From Strigamia acuminata (taxonomy: Eukaryota > Arthropoda > Chilopoda > Geophilomorpha > Linotaeniidae), in assembly GCA_949358305.1 (NCBI GenBank), contig OX442324.1, positions 2,283,501-2,347,500 of the forward strand: 64,000 bases of DNA, given 5' to 3'. The notes below the pieces were generated by a model. That model searched no databases. It was given only the letters and a program-made list of their open reading frames with translations, and was not told where the DNA came from. Positions 44,301 to 56,049 of this stretch are shown here, one piece after another (position 1 is the first letter of the stretch; the number at the start of each line of letters is the position of its first letter). Position numbers and translations under genes: made by a program.

Positions 44301-47300
44301 GCAGATTGAAAACTAGGCGGAAAGCAAGACTTTCTGCTCCGTTTCAGTCACGTGGGAACCCAGCATAATGAGGATTTGTTTATGCGAAATCTTAGCATTG
44401 CCCGGTCTGGATGGTGTGGCCAAAGCAAGAAATTTGACCATATTCTTTAATCTAAGACTCATTTCTCATGTGTCTGTTGGACAAACTTAAAACAGCTGAA
44501 CTGAAGAGAATTTTTTTTCTGTGTTTTGTCGAAGTTACCACATTCATGTAATAAGGCTTTCCGGAAACATTAAATACACTGATTATAATTTCAATGAGAA
44601 AATATACCGGTAAATTGAATAGACAGAAAAGAGATGCACATGATGAAACATGAAATGTAGCATCAGCACATTTTTTGTTTAAAATGTAAACCATTTCCTA
44701 TGTAGTAACACAGATTTGTTGTTGCAATGTTGTGTAAATACCAAAAGAGCATTCCCAATGTTTGGCAAAATATATTTAACACATTGTGTCATTTTTCTAC
44801 AATGTTACATCAATGTTTAGAGAATAATAACAACAACTTTCAGATATTTAGCTATTACAACGCCTAAATACTAACCTTGTCCTGTTACCTCATCCAACTG
44901 CTGGCACTAAATTTTGCTTTCCTGCTAAATCTTTTGTACTGTTCTTTTTTTATTATTTGGTTATTAAAATTGCAACAGGGATGAGGGAAATGTATTTATC
45001 TCCAATTTGAGTTGACTGTCAACCCTCCCATATCTAGCAGAGTGCCTAATTTTCTCCACTAAGATATGGGCTTGATTTATTTAATTATTTAGTATTCTTT
45101 TAGATAATGAAATTAGATAATGAAATGAGAAAAGTTGGACATTTCCTGCTCAGCTCTACTTAAACCTAGCTTACATATGTGGAGGGGAAAAAAAAACTAG
45201 TTGCAGACATTAACAAAGAGTTGACTTAGGAATGCATTGCAATGACAGTTAGGACAAGTGATTGCACCGATTTTTTAGTAGACATTGGTCAAACAATCTA
45301 GATCTAGGAAATCCTGATTGCCATTGCTAGCCAAGACTCCGTCTATTTGTATTTATAATGATGTCTTCTATATTTTATGTTGGAATGGATTTTTCCACTT
45401 TGATAAGGGTATTCAATATTGATAGCCAAAGTCAACTTTAAAATCTATTATGGCTTTATGGTGTCAATTGCATTGCATTACGACTAAGGGAAGTCTGTAG
45501 GTGACTTATCTGAATCGTGATGCAAGCGTGTCGTAAAAGCTTTAAAAGTGTGTAAAGTTGATCTAGCTTTCAAGACGGAATGCATTCCAATATCTTAATC
45601 AGCATAATTTCTTTGGCCTTGTGTATTTATACTAGGTGCGTTTAATTCTTGAGGGAAAGTGATTTTCCTTTATTTTAAAAGGCGGAAGTGATGCTTTTTA
45701 AAGGCTTTTATTTAACTTGACATGACTGTTTGATTCAACTTTCTGTGCACAATAGCGCCACCATTTAACTACTTAAACTAAAATGGATGCCTAATTGTCA
45801 GGGTTTCATATATTTTTTTCTACAGCAACACTACCGATTGCCGCCGCTGCACCATGCACTGTAAGCGATCGACGCACTTTTTGCACTCATTTTTGTGCCG
45901 TGCCTTGCGAGTTTGGAGACCTAACCTAACCTAACCTAACCAAAGCTAACCTAATTCAAATTTTAATATTAATACCCTCCCACAAATTTTGTTAACAGAC
46001 CCCAAATAATGACCAAGAAAACGATCATGCGGAAAAGGAAAAGAATCGTTACGCCTGGTGCAGCGGCGGCGATCGGTAGTGTCGCTGTAGAAAAAAATAT
46101 ATGCGGCAGGGTCAACTCTAAATCACTTCTTTTTTCATTACAAAGTGGTTAATAAATTCTGAAAGCAGGCAAATCGTGTTTAAAATAAAATTCACTATCA
46201 GCTAATGTATTTTGTTTTTACATTTTAGTGTGAAAGAGTTCATTTTTTATCAGTGATAGTAGCGCACTTAGTGCTCCAGAGAGTATACGTTCTTTTGTCT
46301 GTAAAAAGACCAAACTCAATTCACTCAAAAAATGCACCGATTGTCATTGATCAGAAAAAAAATCTCATAAAATTGTCTAATCTGTTAAAAAAGGGTGCTG
46401 ATTATATTAGGGCGCTCTAGAGAACAATCAAGAACTTATTAAATAAATTGAAAGAGGATGCTGATTGCATTATTTATTACAGAGTAATTGATTAGTACTT
46501 TGAGCAGACATGTTAAGTTTCTAGCGTGGTGCTGTGATTGACTGACTTGTGAGAAGATCACCTAATCATTATCGTTGGATCAATATGTACACCCGTGGAT
46601 AAAAAAAATCTTTCCTTCATCAGTCGAGGCCCGGTCTCTCGACTGGTGAAACAAAAATTGATTGGGCAAGAGCTCATGTCAATAAATCTCGATGTCTAAA
46701 AAAAATCCTCCGCTGCCTCCTTGTGGACAAACTTAGAACCAACTGTACTGCAGGAAAGTTTTGTTTGTCTTCGGGTGTACAGACACAGACCACACACACA
46801 CTTTTTGTCCACTATTATGACCCACTAAGTAATGGCTGTACGTAGTCGAATCAAATAGAAATGTGATGAGTTTTGATTTCAGATAAGTTTTGTGGAGGAT
46901 TTAAACGTAACTTTACTGCAAGTCCACGCGAATGACAACGACAGTGTCCATTACAATGCAGACCTGTACTACACACTGCAGCCAGGGAACTGGACAGATT
47001 ACTTTCAAATCGATTCCAGGTCGGGGGAATTGCAACTCAAACACAAACTGCGAGCAGATATTAAAAACGTGCGCTTGGATATTTTGGTCGAAGATGGCGG
47101 ATCGCCAGTGAGAAACAACTCGGCAGTGGTGGAGATAACCGTCAAAGCTATCACAGGTTGGCATGCGAGTGTACGCACTAATGTGCCATCGAATTCGAAA
47201 AATGAAAATGTTGTGAATAATTGAATTGTAAAACGTGTTTGTAATTGTAGAACCGCGGCGTGTGCGACATACGAACCCAATGAGTCAGTCGGTTGATATC

Positions 47301-50300
47301 TGCTGGGATCGACCTTTTGTCGGCAACGTGACTGGTTACCTGGTTCGCTTTCGCGAAACCGGTGCCAGTCAAGACGACGTCAGAGATTTGAACGTGACTG
47401 CAAGGAATACGACCCGCGTCGGAAGTGGCTTGTGCACCAAGTTAAAGGGCCTCAAACCGTGGACTGATTATGAATATCGCGTTTATGCCTGGAATAAAGA
47501 TGAAGTAGGACTCGGCAGCGAAGTTTCATCTTTCGCAACCAGATCTAATTGTAAGAATTCAAAAAATACATTGAAATTATATTGCCCTGCACAACACATG
47601 CACCCAATGCAAAATATTGTATAAATATATTTTTGAAGCATACATTAATTAATTAATTTAAATAGATTTGTTTATTAATTTGTTTATTTGTTTATTTATT
47701 GGCAGATTGTTCGCACCATCCTTGTCGAAACGGTCGGTGCGTGCCTACAATAAGTAATCCGGGTTTCGTGTGCGCCTGCGAGGAAGGATATTACGGAACG
47801 ACGTGTAACCACTTTAATCCGTGCGTGAATAACCCTTGTGGGGAATACGGAGAATGTAAAAATGTTTCTGACAATAATTACAATTGCCAATGCATGGACG
47901 GGTTCTCGGGCGTTAACTGCTCGGTGTTTGATCCTTGCCTGGCACGCCCGTCGCCGTGTGCCAATGGTGCCACTTGTTTCAGCACCGCACCGAACACGTA
48001 TCAATGTATGTGTGCACCGGGTTACTACGGCTCCTCTTGTAAATCGTACGACTGGTGTGCGTCAAACCCATGTGCTAATGGGGGCACGTGCGTTAATCGA
48101 ACGGAAACTAATTTCCAATGTTTCTGTCCTGTGGGTTTTACTGGTAAGACTGATGTGTTTTTGTTTCTTTGTTTTTTTTCTTTAATTTCACCATTAGGTA
48201 ACACGGAAATCATGCACTTGCTACCCTAAATCATGCACTTATTAGCCTAAATCATGCATTTCATATTGTTACTGTATTGTAACAGCTGGCCTCGGCATCA
48301 GGCGTTGAGATGAAAGAAATGCAGATTTTCAAGAATTATTGAACGAAATGTTGCTAACCTTCACATAATTCGTCCACTTGATTTTAAATTCTCCTCTGCC
48401 TCAGCCAAGAATTTACGGGATATTTTGTTTCTGGCATTTTGCCAAACTATCAAAACCTGTTTAAGATTGAAGAGCATTTTTATGTCTGTTTTCCTCTTTT
48501 TTTTAATTGATGTTTTTTTTTTATAGGAAAGTACTGTGACGTTGACGTTGATGATTGTATATCATCCCCTTGTGCAAATGGAGCTTATTGCACAGATAAG
48601 CCTAATGGATTCAGTTGTGCCTGTCTGCCTGGATTCACCGGGGAGTTCTGTACAGATATAGGTTAAAGATAGTCATTTAATTAACGCAATATGCAGAATA
48701 AATATTTAATTAACTTAGTGCTGTTTTTTCTATTTTTTATTTTTATTTTTATTTTTATTTTTTTGTATTTTTTTAGCATTTTGCATGGAAGGAAGGACAC
48801 AAACTCAGTTTGGAGTTTTCCTTTGGCCTAAAACTCGAGTGAACGAAACCAAATCCGCTCTATGTCCGTACGGTTCGTACGATAGAAAACATGATACGCA
48901 ATTATTCGCATATCGAAGATGCAGATATAGAAATGATCGAGCAGTTTGGTCACTTGTTAATGCATCCAATTGCGCGACCGAGGTGAATATGTTGAATATG
49001 TCTATCGCACGTAAACATATTTTTGACACACTATACATTGGTAATTGAAAGATTGCACATTGCATAGCGTTTCAGCGTATACGTGCACCCAATGGAGTGT
49101 GTGTATGCTTTATTCATGACATGCAAAGACCGTGGAATGTTTTATTTACGCTCGGAGAGCTAATTCTATTAATTAATTAATTAATTGTTTATTTATTTAG
49201 GGTTTTAACATTGCCATGAATGTGACTACACACTTAAGTCATTTAACTGCATTTCCGAAGAGTTTAAATTCTTCACAAATAAGCAGAGCAACCAATCAAA
49301 TTGACAGAGTTTACAACTATGCTTTGCACGACAAAAAGGTTTTTTTTTATTTTTTTATTTTGGAAATTCTAGAAAATATTAAGTGAAATTGTGAATTATC
49401 AAACAAATCATTTTTCAGATTGCTGGAGGAATGTTGTCTGTGATAAGCAACATGTTAGATGTCGATGAAAACATCTTCGATAACGTCAACGACTCCGAGC
49501 AAGTTACCGATAGGTTTGTGCAATTTAAAATGTTGATGATACGGTAATAGATTGATTTCTTTTTGCACAGATTGATCGATGTGGTGAAAAAATACACGTC
49601 GACAGTTCTTTTGGACGAGGGCACGAGCATTAAATTTCGGTCGGAAAACTTAGTGATCGAAGCAATCGACTGGAAAGACGAACCACTAGTAGCTGCACGA
49701 TCCTTTAAGCATCTGAATGCCAAAGGAGTCACTTTCTTTGGCAATAGAAAGAATTTTATCAGAAACAACACAGTATCAAGTTTTGGAGCTGTCGACGAGG
49801 TTGCCGAAAGCCAACGCGTCGAAGAAAAAGAAAGTGATGATCCCGATGATGTAATTTGTTTGGACAGCGTTGAGGTTAACGGTTAACTATAAGAAGAGAT
49901 TTTGTTTTTTCTCGGCAGATGGCGGCCATTGTGATACCCGACGAAGCGCTCGATTTAGCGAAGACTCAAAGCGAAGGAGTGCGCTTGCAGTTCATCTCGT
50001 TTAAAAATGCAAAGTTTTTCCGGGGCAGGAATAAGTCGCAAACATATCCGAACGATCCGTGGCAACCTGTGATCATCGCCAATATCGCGAAAGCCACCAT
50101 AATCAACTTGACACGGCCCGTCACTTATAAAATACCCACGTCGTCAAATAAGTCCTATTATTGTGCATTTTGGGACCAAGTGGAGAAAAAATGGTCGCAA
50201 GACGGAATTACGACAAACCAAAGTGAGAACTTCACTTGGTGCTATTCTTCGCATATGACAGCTTTTTCCGTTCTCTTTGTACGTAGCATTTGATTACGGG

Positions 50301-52914
50301 GTTCTTGTAAAATACACACCACCTGCAGATTGAGCGCGGTATCTTGAATCCATTGCTTGCACACGATATGTTTTTTCTTGTCGCGTGCACATGGATTTTT
50401 CAGTTTGATACCGGGCGCAGACTGTAGTACGGCACGTATCGTAGAGCTCCGAATAAACGCCCGGTCGTTTAATCTTTTTAAATCGGAGGCACACTTCGGA
50501 GCTTTAAGCTAATATCGTTAATCCTGGTGTCATATTTTACATCCGGTAATTGAATTTGTGATAGTAGATTATCATTTATTTTTCTTGTTAATAAATAGGA
50601 TCCTGATCCAAATTACCACCTTGATAAGAATGATAAAATTGCACTGTCTATTGTTTCTTATGTTGGATGTGCTTTATCCATTATTGGTCTTACACTAACC
50701 ATCATCACTTATTCTATTTTTAGGTAAACAGAATTGTTATGAGAGTAAATTGAAATGTTCTTTAATTGGAGTACTTTATTTTAGATGTTTAAATCGTGAC
50801 CGGTCAGGAAAAATTCTTTTGTGTTTGTGCGTGGCAATGCTTTTGATGAATGTTTCTTTCCTGTTGGGATCGCAGAGTTACAACACACATTTTCTTGATT
50901 TATGTGTGAGTGTAGCTATTTTAACGCATTACTTTTTATTGACCACTTTGGCGTGGATGTGTGTGGAAGCAATTAACATGTACCAGATGTTAATTTATGT
51001 ATTTGCTTCATCGGAAACCCACTTCATGTTGAAACGATCTTTGGCAGCTTGGGGTAAGTGTTATTGCTCGGTTCTAAAAAGAGAACGCAGTTTTTATTTT
51101 TTTTTATTTCTTTGCTCTAGGTATTCCATTTATTATTGTTGCTACCACTGCGTCCGTTGATGTTGGATATTACCACAGTAAAAATGAATAGTAAGTAGTC
51201 AAACACGTAAAATTTCTTACTAGCTTATAGTGGAGGCTAGGATGATCAACTACAGGACTTTACATGTTTGAAAGTAGAGTGCTTCTGTATTGTGACTGTG
51301 GCTCTGCTCACAATAAGAAAACTACTAATGAACAATGGTTTTTCTCATTGGGGGTGGGCAACCATTGTTACGATCACACGATCGTATCACCTGACTTCAT
51401 TTAAATGCCTGTAGTCATGGTAACCCGCCAATTGGCCACAGAAAGTTGTAATATTGCAATAACTAATTCACATTTGTACGGGAGAAGTCAGATTTAAAAA
51501 AAATGGCGGATGGGAAGTCCTAGATAGAGTTAATGGTAATAGGATGTTTGGGTATCTAGACATAATGTAACAATTATAAAAGTGTTACTATTGCTCCATG
51601 AACGCCATTGAATGTTTGGGTAAAAACAGAAAGACAAATATTTGGTTGTTGTCTGTGTTTTTGGAGTCCACTCTGTTGAAAGAAACAGCAGAAAGAGAAA
51701 GTTTGAATGCATTTGTTGTTTGAAATGGTTTGAAATGATTGGCAAGTTGGGAGTGTAATTGTTGCAATTTGTTTTTCAGTTGTATGTTATCAGCCGAGAA
51801 TCCATACGTCTACTACACCACCTTGCTGGGGCCTTGTTGCATTATTCTATTGATCAACTGCATCGTTTTCATCCTGGTTACTCGCGTACTTCTCCAACCC
51901 CGACTCACCGGGCAAGCGTGCGGGAAAGACAAAAATCTGACATTAGCACAAGTCCGAGGCGCATTTACAGTGATGACACTTCTTGGAGTGACGTGGGTGT
52001 TCGGAGCACTGGCTGTGGGACCCGCCAAAGTGCCCTTCCAGTACATTTTTTGCATTCTCAACAGTCTGCAAGGTTTCATCATCTTCGTAGTTCGCTGCAT
52101 CCAGTACCCAGAAGCGAGATGGGCGTGGGAACAACTGCTGCGGACTGGAACCTTGAAAAAGTACCGCGGAGTTGCCAATTTCAGCGGGTCCACCAACTCT
52201 CAGTGCAACGGCAAAGGCGCCAACGATCATTCGGCGACGTCGAGAACCCTGAGCGGTGCCACGACGAGCACAACCTTAGAAAAAGACAAAGATCGCAAGC
52301 TGAGCATCGCATCTTTGACGCAGTTCTTTAAAGGCGGGGTACAACGACGCAGATCGAGTGCCGCGACCGTCAAGAAAAGAGACGAAGACAAGCAGAAGGT
52401 GGAAGAGGTGAAGCAAGAGGCGGCGGTGGCGGTGCACAAGGGAGGAGGAGTTAAGGAAGAAAAGGAGACGCAGTGGCATCACTATTGCTGCACTATGGAT
52501 GACTTTAGGAAGGAAGTTGAGGCCAAGACACCGGTCGACGCGCCGGCACTCAACGGGCTGGGTGCCGAAGAATTGCCTTTCATCGAAGACGAAAGTCCGC
52601 AACGGCAGCCTAATCGGGAACAGTCGTTGGATCAGGGTTATTCGTCTCTGGAGAATTCACCAAACTCTAGTCGCATTCTCCCGGACTCGATTGGCAGTGC
52701 CGAACATGCGGAGAATGGAGAGAAAGAATTGGCCAATCCCGTTGTTCAGTCCAGGTTTGAGGAACAGGAAGATGCAGAGGAAGAATTTAATGAATCGGTG
52801 GATGTTGCAGATGCAGCTCAGCAGACAGATGATGATGAGATGGAGAAAATGGCTGCTGAAATGAATCTGACAGCTTTTATGGATCATGTGAAGCCGGTTG
52901 AGTCTGCAAAATGA
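41266..52914 (+). CDS. Adhesion GPCR with cadherin, FN3, EGF, HormR and GAIN domains
   Basis: Fifteen exons join without a phase break: 41266-41311, 42817-43163, 46883-47156, 47251-47550, 47706-48143, 48527-48661, 48777-48982, 49201-49338, 49419-49513, 49571-49850, 49919-50278, 50599-50723, 50785-51053, 51121-51190, 51780-52914, giving 1405 residues. Domains: signal peptide (1-15), two cadherin-like domains (about 20-131 and 132-222), FN3 (223-322), five EGFs (323-513), hormone-receptor domain (514-582), GAIN with GPS (583-873), seven TM (about 880-1140), long charged tail. The GPS reads [10 protein letters not shown]; self-cleavage between Met 866 and Thr 867 would expose a TAFSVLF tethered agonist. 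It resembles CELSR/Flamingo in mixing cadherin, EGF, HormR and GAIN, but has two cadherins instead of eight or nine, no laminin G and an FN3. The ligand is unknown; a surface adhesion receptor is inferred. Confidence 0.88.
42817..43163 (+). CDS. Adhesion GPCR exon 2, first cadherin-like domain
   Basis: Encodes [10 protein letters not shown] to [11 protein letters not shown]. Cadherin features: [13 protein letters not shown] (matching the F.ID..TG.I.....LD pattern), then MVVAYDQE (the A.D. motif). Classical Ca-binding DXNDN linkers are weak. Confidence 0.8.
43705..44245. mobile_element. TACCGTATTTTCTCGA inverted-repeat element, second copy
   Basis: Ends TACCGTATTTTCTCGATTAA and TTCGAGAAAATACAGTA. 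It shares the AACAGGAAACGG and GATGGTTATTTAGATAGAAA blocks with the first copy in opposite orientation. Its core is a 20-bp-period array: GAAATTTCAATGGAAAAAGT-type units, then AAAATTTTAATCAAAAAATT-type units. Confidence 0.85.
45809..46101. mobile_element. Inverted-repeat element with telomere-type core
   Basis: Left TTCTACAGCAACACTACCGA and right TCGGTAGTGTCGCTGTAGAA are inverted, continuing through TTGCCGCCGCTGCACCA. The interior contains (CCTAA)n at 45919-45941. A decayed relative is at 31918-31978. Confidence 0.8.
46883..47156 (+). CDS. Adhesion GPCR exon 3, second cadherin-like domain
   Basis: Encodes [20 protein letters not shown] to [24 protein letters not shown] and [11 protein letters not shown] are good cadherin strand motifs. 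Confidence 0.88.
47251..47550 (+). CDS. Adhesion GPCR exon 4, fibronectin type III domain
   Basis: One FN3 domain in one exon, bounded by phase-1 introns, as is usual for shuffled domains. Landmarks: [47 protein letters not shown]. Confidence 0.88.
47706..48661 (+). CDS. Adhesion GPCR exons 5-6, five EGF-like domains
   Basis: Exons 47706-48143 and 48527-48661. Five six-Cys modules follow one another, for example [12 protein letters not shown] and [12 protein letters not shown]. The fifth begins [12 protein letters not shown], a pattern typical of Ca-binding EGFs. The fourth module is split by the intron. Confidence 0.9.
48777..48982 (+). CDS. Adhesion GPCR exon 7, hormone-receptor (HormR) domain
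   Basis: [39 protein letters not shown] and NASNC match the C, WP.T, CP.G, R.C, W and C order of the HormR family found in secretin-type and many adhesion GPCRs. Confidence 0.8.
49201..50278 (+). CDS. Adhesion GPCR exons 8-11, GAIN domain and GPS
   Basis: Exons 49201-49338, 49419-49513, 49571-49850 and 49919-50278. A helical subdomain A leads to the beta-rich subdomain B and the GPS. GPS Cys 1 (YYCAFWD) and Cys 3 (TWCYSSH) are present, but Cys 2 and Cys 4 of the usual four are replaced (QDGI and YSSH). The HMT cleavage triad is kept. Confidence 0.85.
50599..52914 (+). CDS. Adhesion GPCR exons 12-15, seven TM helices and cytoplasmic tail
   Basis: TM1 in 50599-50723, TM2-3 in 50785-51053 ([15 protein letters not shown]), TM4 in 51121-51190, TM5-7 and tail in 51780-52914 ([37 protein letters not shown]). 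These are typical family-B2 signatures. The 255-residue tail has basic phosphosite-like runs ([15 protein letters not shown]) and a long acidic region. No PDZ-binding C-terminus is obvious. Confidence 0.92.
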
Positions 52915-53025
52915 AATTTTAGTGACTAATAAGTATATATATATATATATATATATAACACATTTTTATATTACACTTGTTAGGATGCCTTTATTGTTTT
53001 TTTAATACATATGTTTGTGTATGTA

Positions 53026-53057
<32 letters not shown>

Positions 53058-55968
53058 TTTTTTTTTAATTTTGAATGTTGTGATAATTCATCAAAGTACT
53101 TTTTTCTTGTACTCATTTCACCCACACCTGTATTTTTGCAGCTAAATATAAATATATGTTGGCTTGTAATTTATTACCGTATATACAATTGATTTTTCTT
53201 CTTTGTTTTTGAATCAAAAGAAGGGTAATAGCCCTTGTTGTTTAACGGCGATGAATGTTGGTACTACAGTACTAGTAAGGAATACGAAGAAAAATGCATG
53301 CAGAAGTTTTCAAAGCAATTACACAGCAGGATAATTCATAAATTACACGAACAAACTAATGGTAATGCTGCACTGGATGTCTTAGGCTAACTTCCAGTTA
53401 TTAGACTGTCCACTGACACAGATTTTCCAAAAATGTCCTCAATAATAGTGCTAAGAGGTCTCAAGATAGAAGTCTTTTCTCAAACCTAAAGATATTAATT
53501 ACACAAATAAAATAAGAGTAAAAGTAACAGTAACACTTGAGTTATTGAAAACCACCGTCCTAACTCAAGATGGTGACGCATATTTCGGTTCAACAATGCG
53601 CAACTAGTGGCAGACGTGATAAACTGTGCTGCCATCGTAACAACCAGGTGACGTGTCACCGTTTTAATATTATGAATGTTGATTGGCTGACCCCAATATT
53701 TGAAACATCCGACTGCAAAAAACGTCTAGCATCAACTTCCTAAAACTTCCATACTCCCTTCATGTGTACACAGTAGCATTAGGACTGCTCACATTAATCA
53801 ATTTGATTCATTAAACTGTAGATTGATATGTACAGCTATAATTTTCATTTTTCCCACGTTAAAAAGGAAAATAATAAGCAGTTACTATATTATGAAGGCA
53901 GATTATTAAGTGATAAAAAATTAAGATAATATATATATATATTTGGGGTTTTTATATATATATATATATATTTTTTTTTTGTTATGAACGGAAAACGCAG
54001 GCATTTTTTTGCAGACACAATTGTGATTATAGATAAACGATCTACAATTCTTCATAGTCGGTTGCTCACAAAAAAGCGGAAATTTCAACCACTTCCCTTT
54101 TCAAGGCAGATCATTCACGTCACCACGTGTACTAATCTATATCCTACATTTTTATCGCGCAACATTCATGCCCTTGAAAATATCAAATAAAAAAAATATT
54201 TTAGAACTTTCGACTTTTATACTGCTTATCAAAGTCTGTAATTTCAACCATTCTAGAACCATAGATAGAGGATATTCAACAAGTAGGTCATCTTATGTCA
54301 TTTTTTGAATGTACAAAATATTTAACACACAATTCATGTTAATGCACAATGTACCGGTATATACCAACATGTAGTATTTTTTTGGCATTGTTATACTGCC
54401 ACATAACTTGTGAGGGCGCGATCTAGTGGTGCAACAATGCACCCCGATTTTAGTTTTCGTGTATTCAAAACCACGTACGATGGGGCGCATAAGAAAGCGC
54501 ACGGGGCGCTGTAAATTTTGTCTTTTATATCAGATTTTTAAATGCAATGCCATTTAACTACAATGTTGGACTTCTAAAGGTCTAAAAACAATAGGAGGTA
54601 GGCAGTTGAGATGAAATAACAGGTTATAAAGCTCGCCTTTTCTCTCTGGAACTGTATAACCTGTTCTAGCACTAGGCTGAAACAAGAGGGAGTGACGTTA
54701 TTGTTCTTTTTGGTGTGGCCTCTGTGGAATACACATTTATCAACAAAACCTAGATCTGTCAGTATCGTATAAATTATTGCTATTGGTTGACTTGCCTACA
54801 GGAAAATAATAACACAAAGAAAATGAGAATTAAGTGTTTGTAGCGCCGTGGTGGCTGAAATTAGAATTAATCTGAATTGTTCCCACATGGGAGATTATAG
54901 ATCCCACATTAATTAATTAATTAATTAATTAGAAATTTAAAAAAAAAATGTAATTATAATTGCATTGAATTAAATTGGTTTTAATTTGGAGAATTTTTTT
55001 TAAAGTTAGAAAGTGATTAAACCAAAAAATAAAAAATAAAAAATAAAAATAGTTTTTTATTTTTTTTATTTTTATTTTTTTTTTACATAAGTTGTAACAA
55101 TTTTTATACTCTGTTCACCTGTCCCCATTAATTAATGCCTTGGGGCTAGTGGCCTCGGACGCCTTTTCTGAATTCTGTATCATTCTGAGCAGTTCCTAGG
55201 AAAGGAATCAATCATGACAGGTTTATGGAAAATTCAGGTAAGATTTTTAATTTTTTTTTTTTTTTTGGTAAATAATTTTTTTTTTTGGAAAAAGAAAAAT
55301 AAGAAAAACTGAAAAACTTTATTCTTCGATTTTTATCAATTTTTGAATATTTTTTTTATTGAAAAAACGTAATTCATTGCAGAGAACAACAGGTAGAATT
55401 CTGTGCCAAATACCAAGATGTGAATTAGGTAAAGTAAAAATCAATAGATTTATTTTCTTGTTAATATTATTCAGTAGAAAAATGAAAAGCAGATAAACAT
55501 TTTTCCTTGCAATTGAATTGGGTCAGTTTATTGGGGGAAAGAAATTAGGGGTTAAAAACCTGAAAACTCAACTTATTTCCTCCAATACCTGATAAACTCA
55601 ATCGAAATTAATATTTGCCACGTTCCAAACAAAATTCCGACTGAAATTTCACCATTTTTCTTATCGAAACAACGTTGAGACATGTTGTTACTAATAACAT
55701 TTTCTTAATTGATTCCCATTAACTGATTAAATTGAAATATTCATGATAACCCTCGTTACAACAGCACCATTATAATTTAAAAGCACTAGAAAAGCGAACA
55801 CAAAACCAAAAACATGTGTGCCTTTCTCCTGCACACAATAAACATATTTTTCTTCTTTTCATATTTTTTTACATTCTTTGAAAACGAATAATTACTTCCT
55901 CATAACCATCAACGGCGGACCTCGGTTCAACGAAATTGAATATAGCTCGAGTACAGTACGAATTTTCT
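52915..55968. other. Intergenic between adhesion GPCR and ALAS
   Basis: No gene. (AT)n runs at 52934-52957 and 53929-53970, (TTA)n at 53027-53055, (TTAA)n at 54909-54930. No canonical AATAAA is seen just after the GPCR stop. The short frames here lack protein character. Confidence 0.6.
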
Positions 55969-56005
55969 GATTGGTCGCAAGTTTTGTAACGGGGCTTTTG
56001 ATTGG
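55969..56005 (-). promoter_or_regulatory. Two inverted CCAAT boxes upstream of ALAS
   Basis: GATTGG at 55969-55974 and again at 56000-56005, 31 bases apart (about three helical turns). This is the reverse form of CCAAT, typical of NF-Y sites in promoters, and lies 50-90 bases before the inferred first exon of ALAS. Confidence 0.5.
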
Positions 56006-56049
56006 TCCTCGCGTAATTATGCGGCAAACATATCTAACTGTGACCTTTA

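Larger units (their letters stand above)
43164..46882. other. Adhesion GPCR intron 2 with two mobile elements
   Basis: 3.7-kb intron containing the elements at 43705-44245 and 45809-46101. No other coding seen. Confidence 0.65.
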
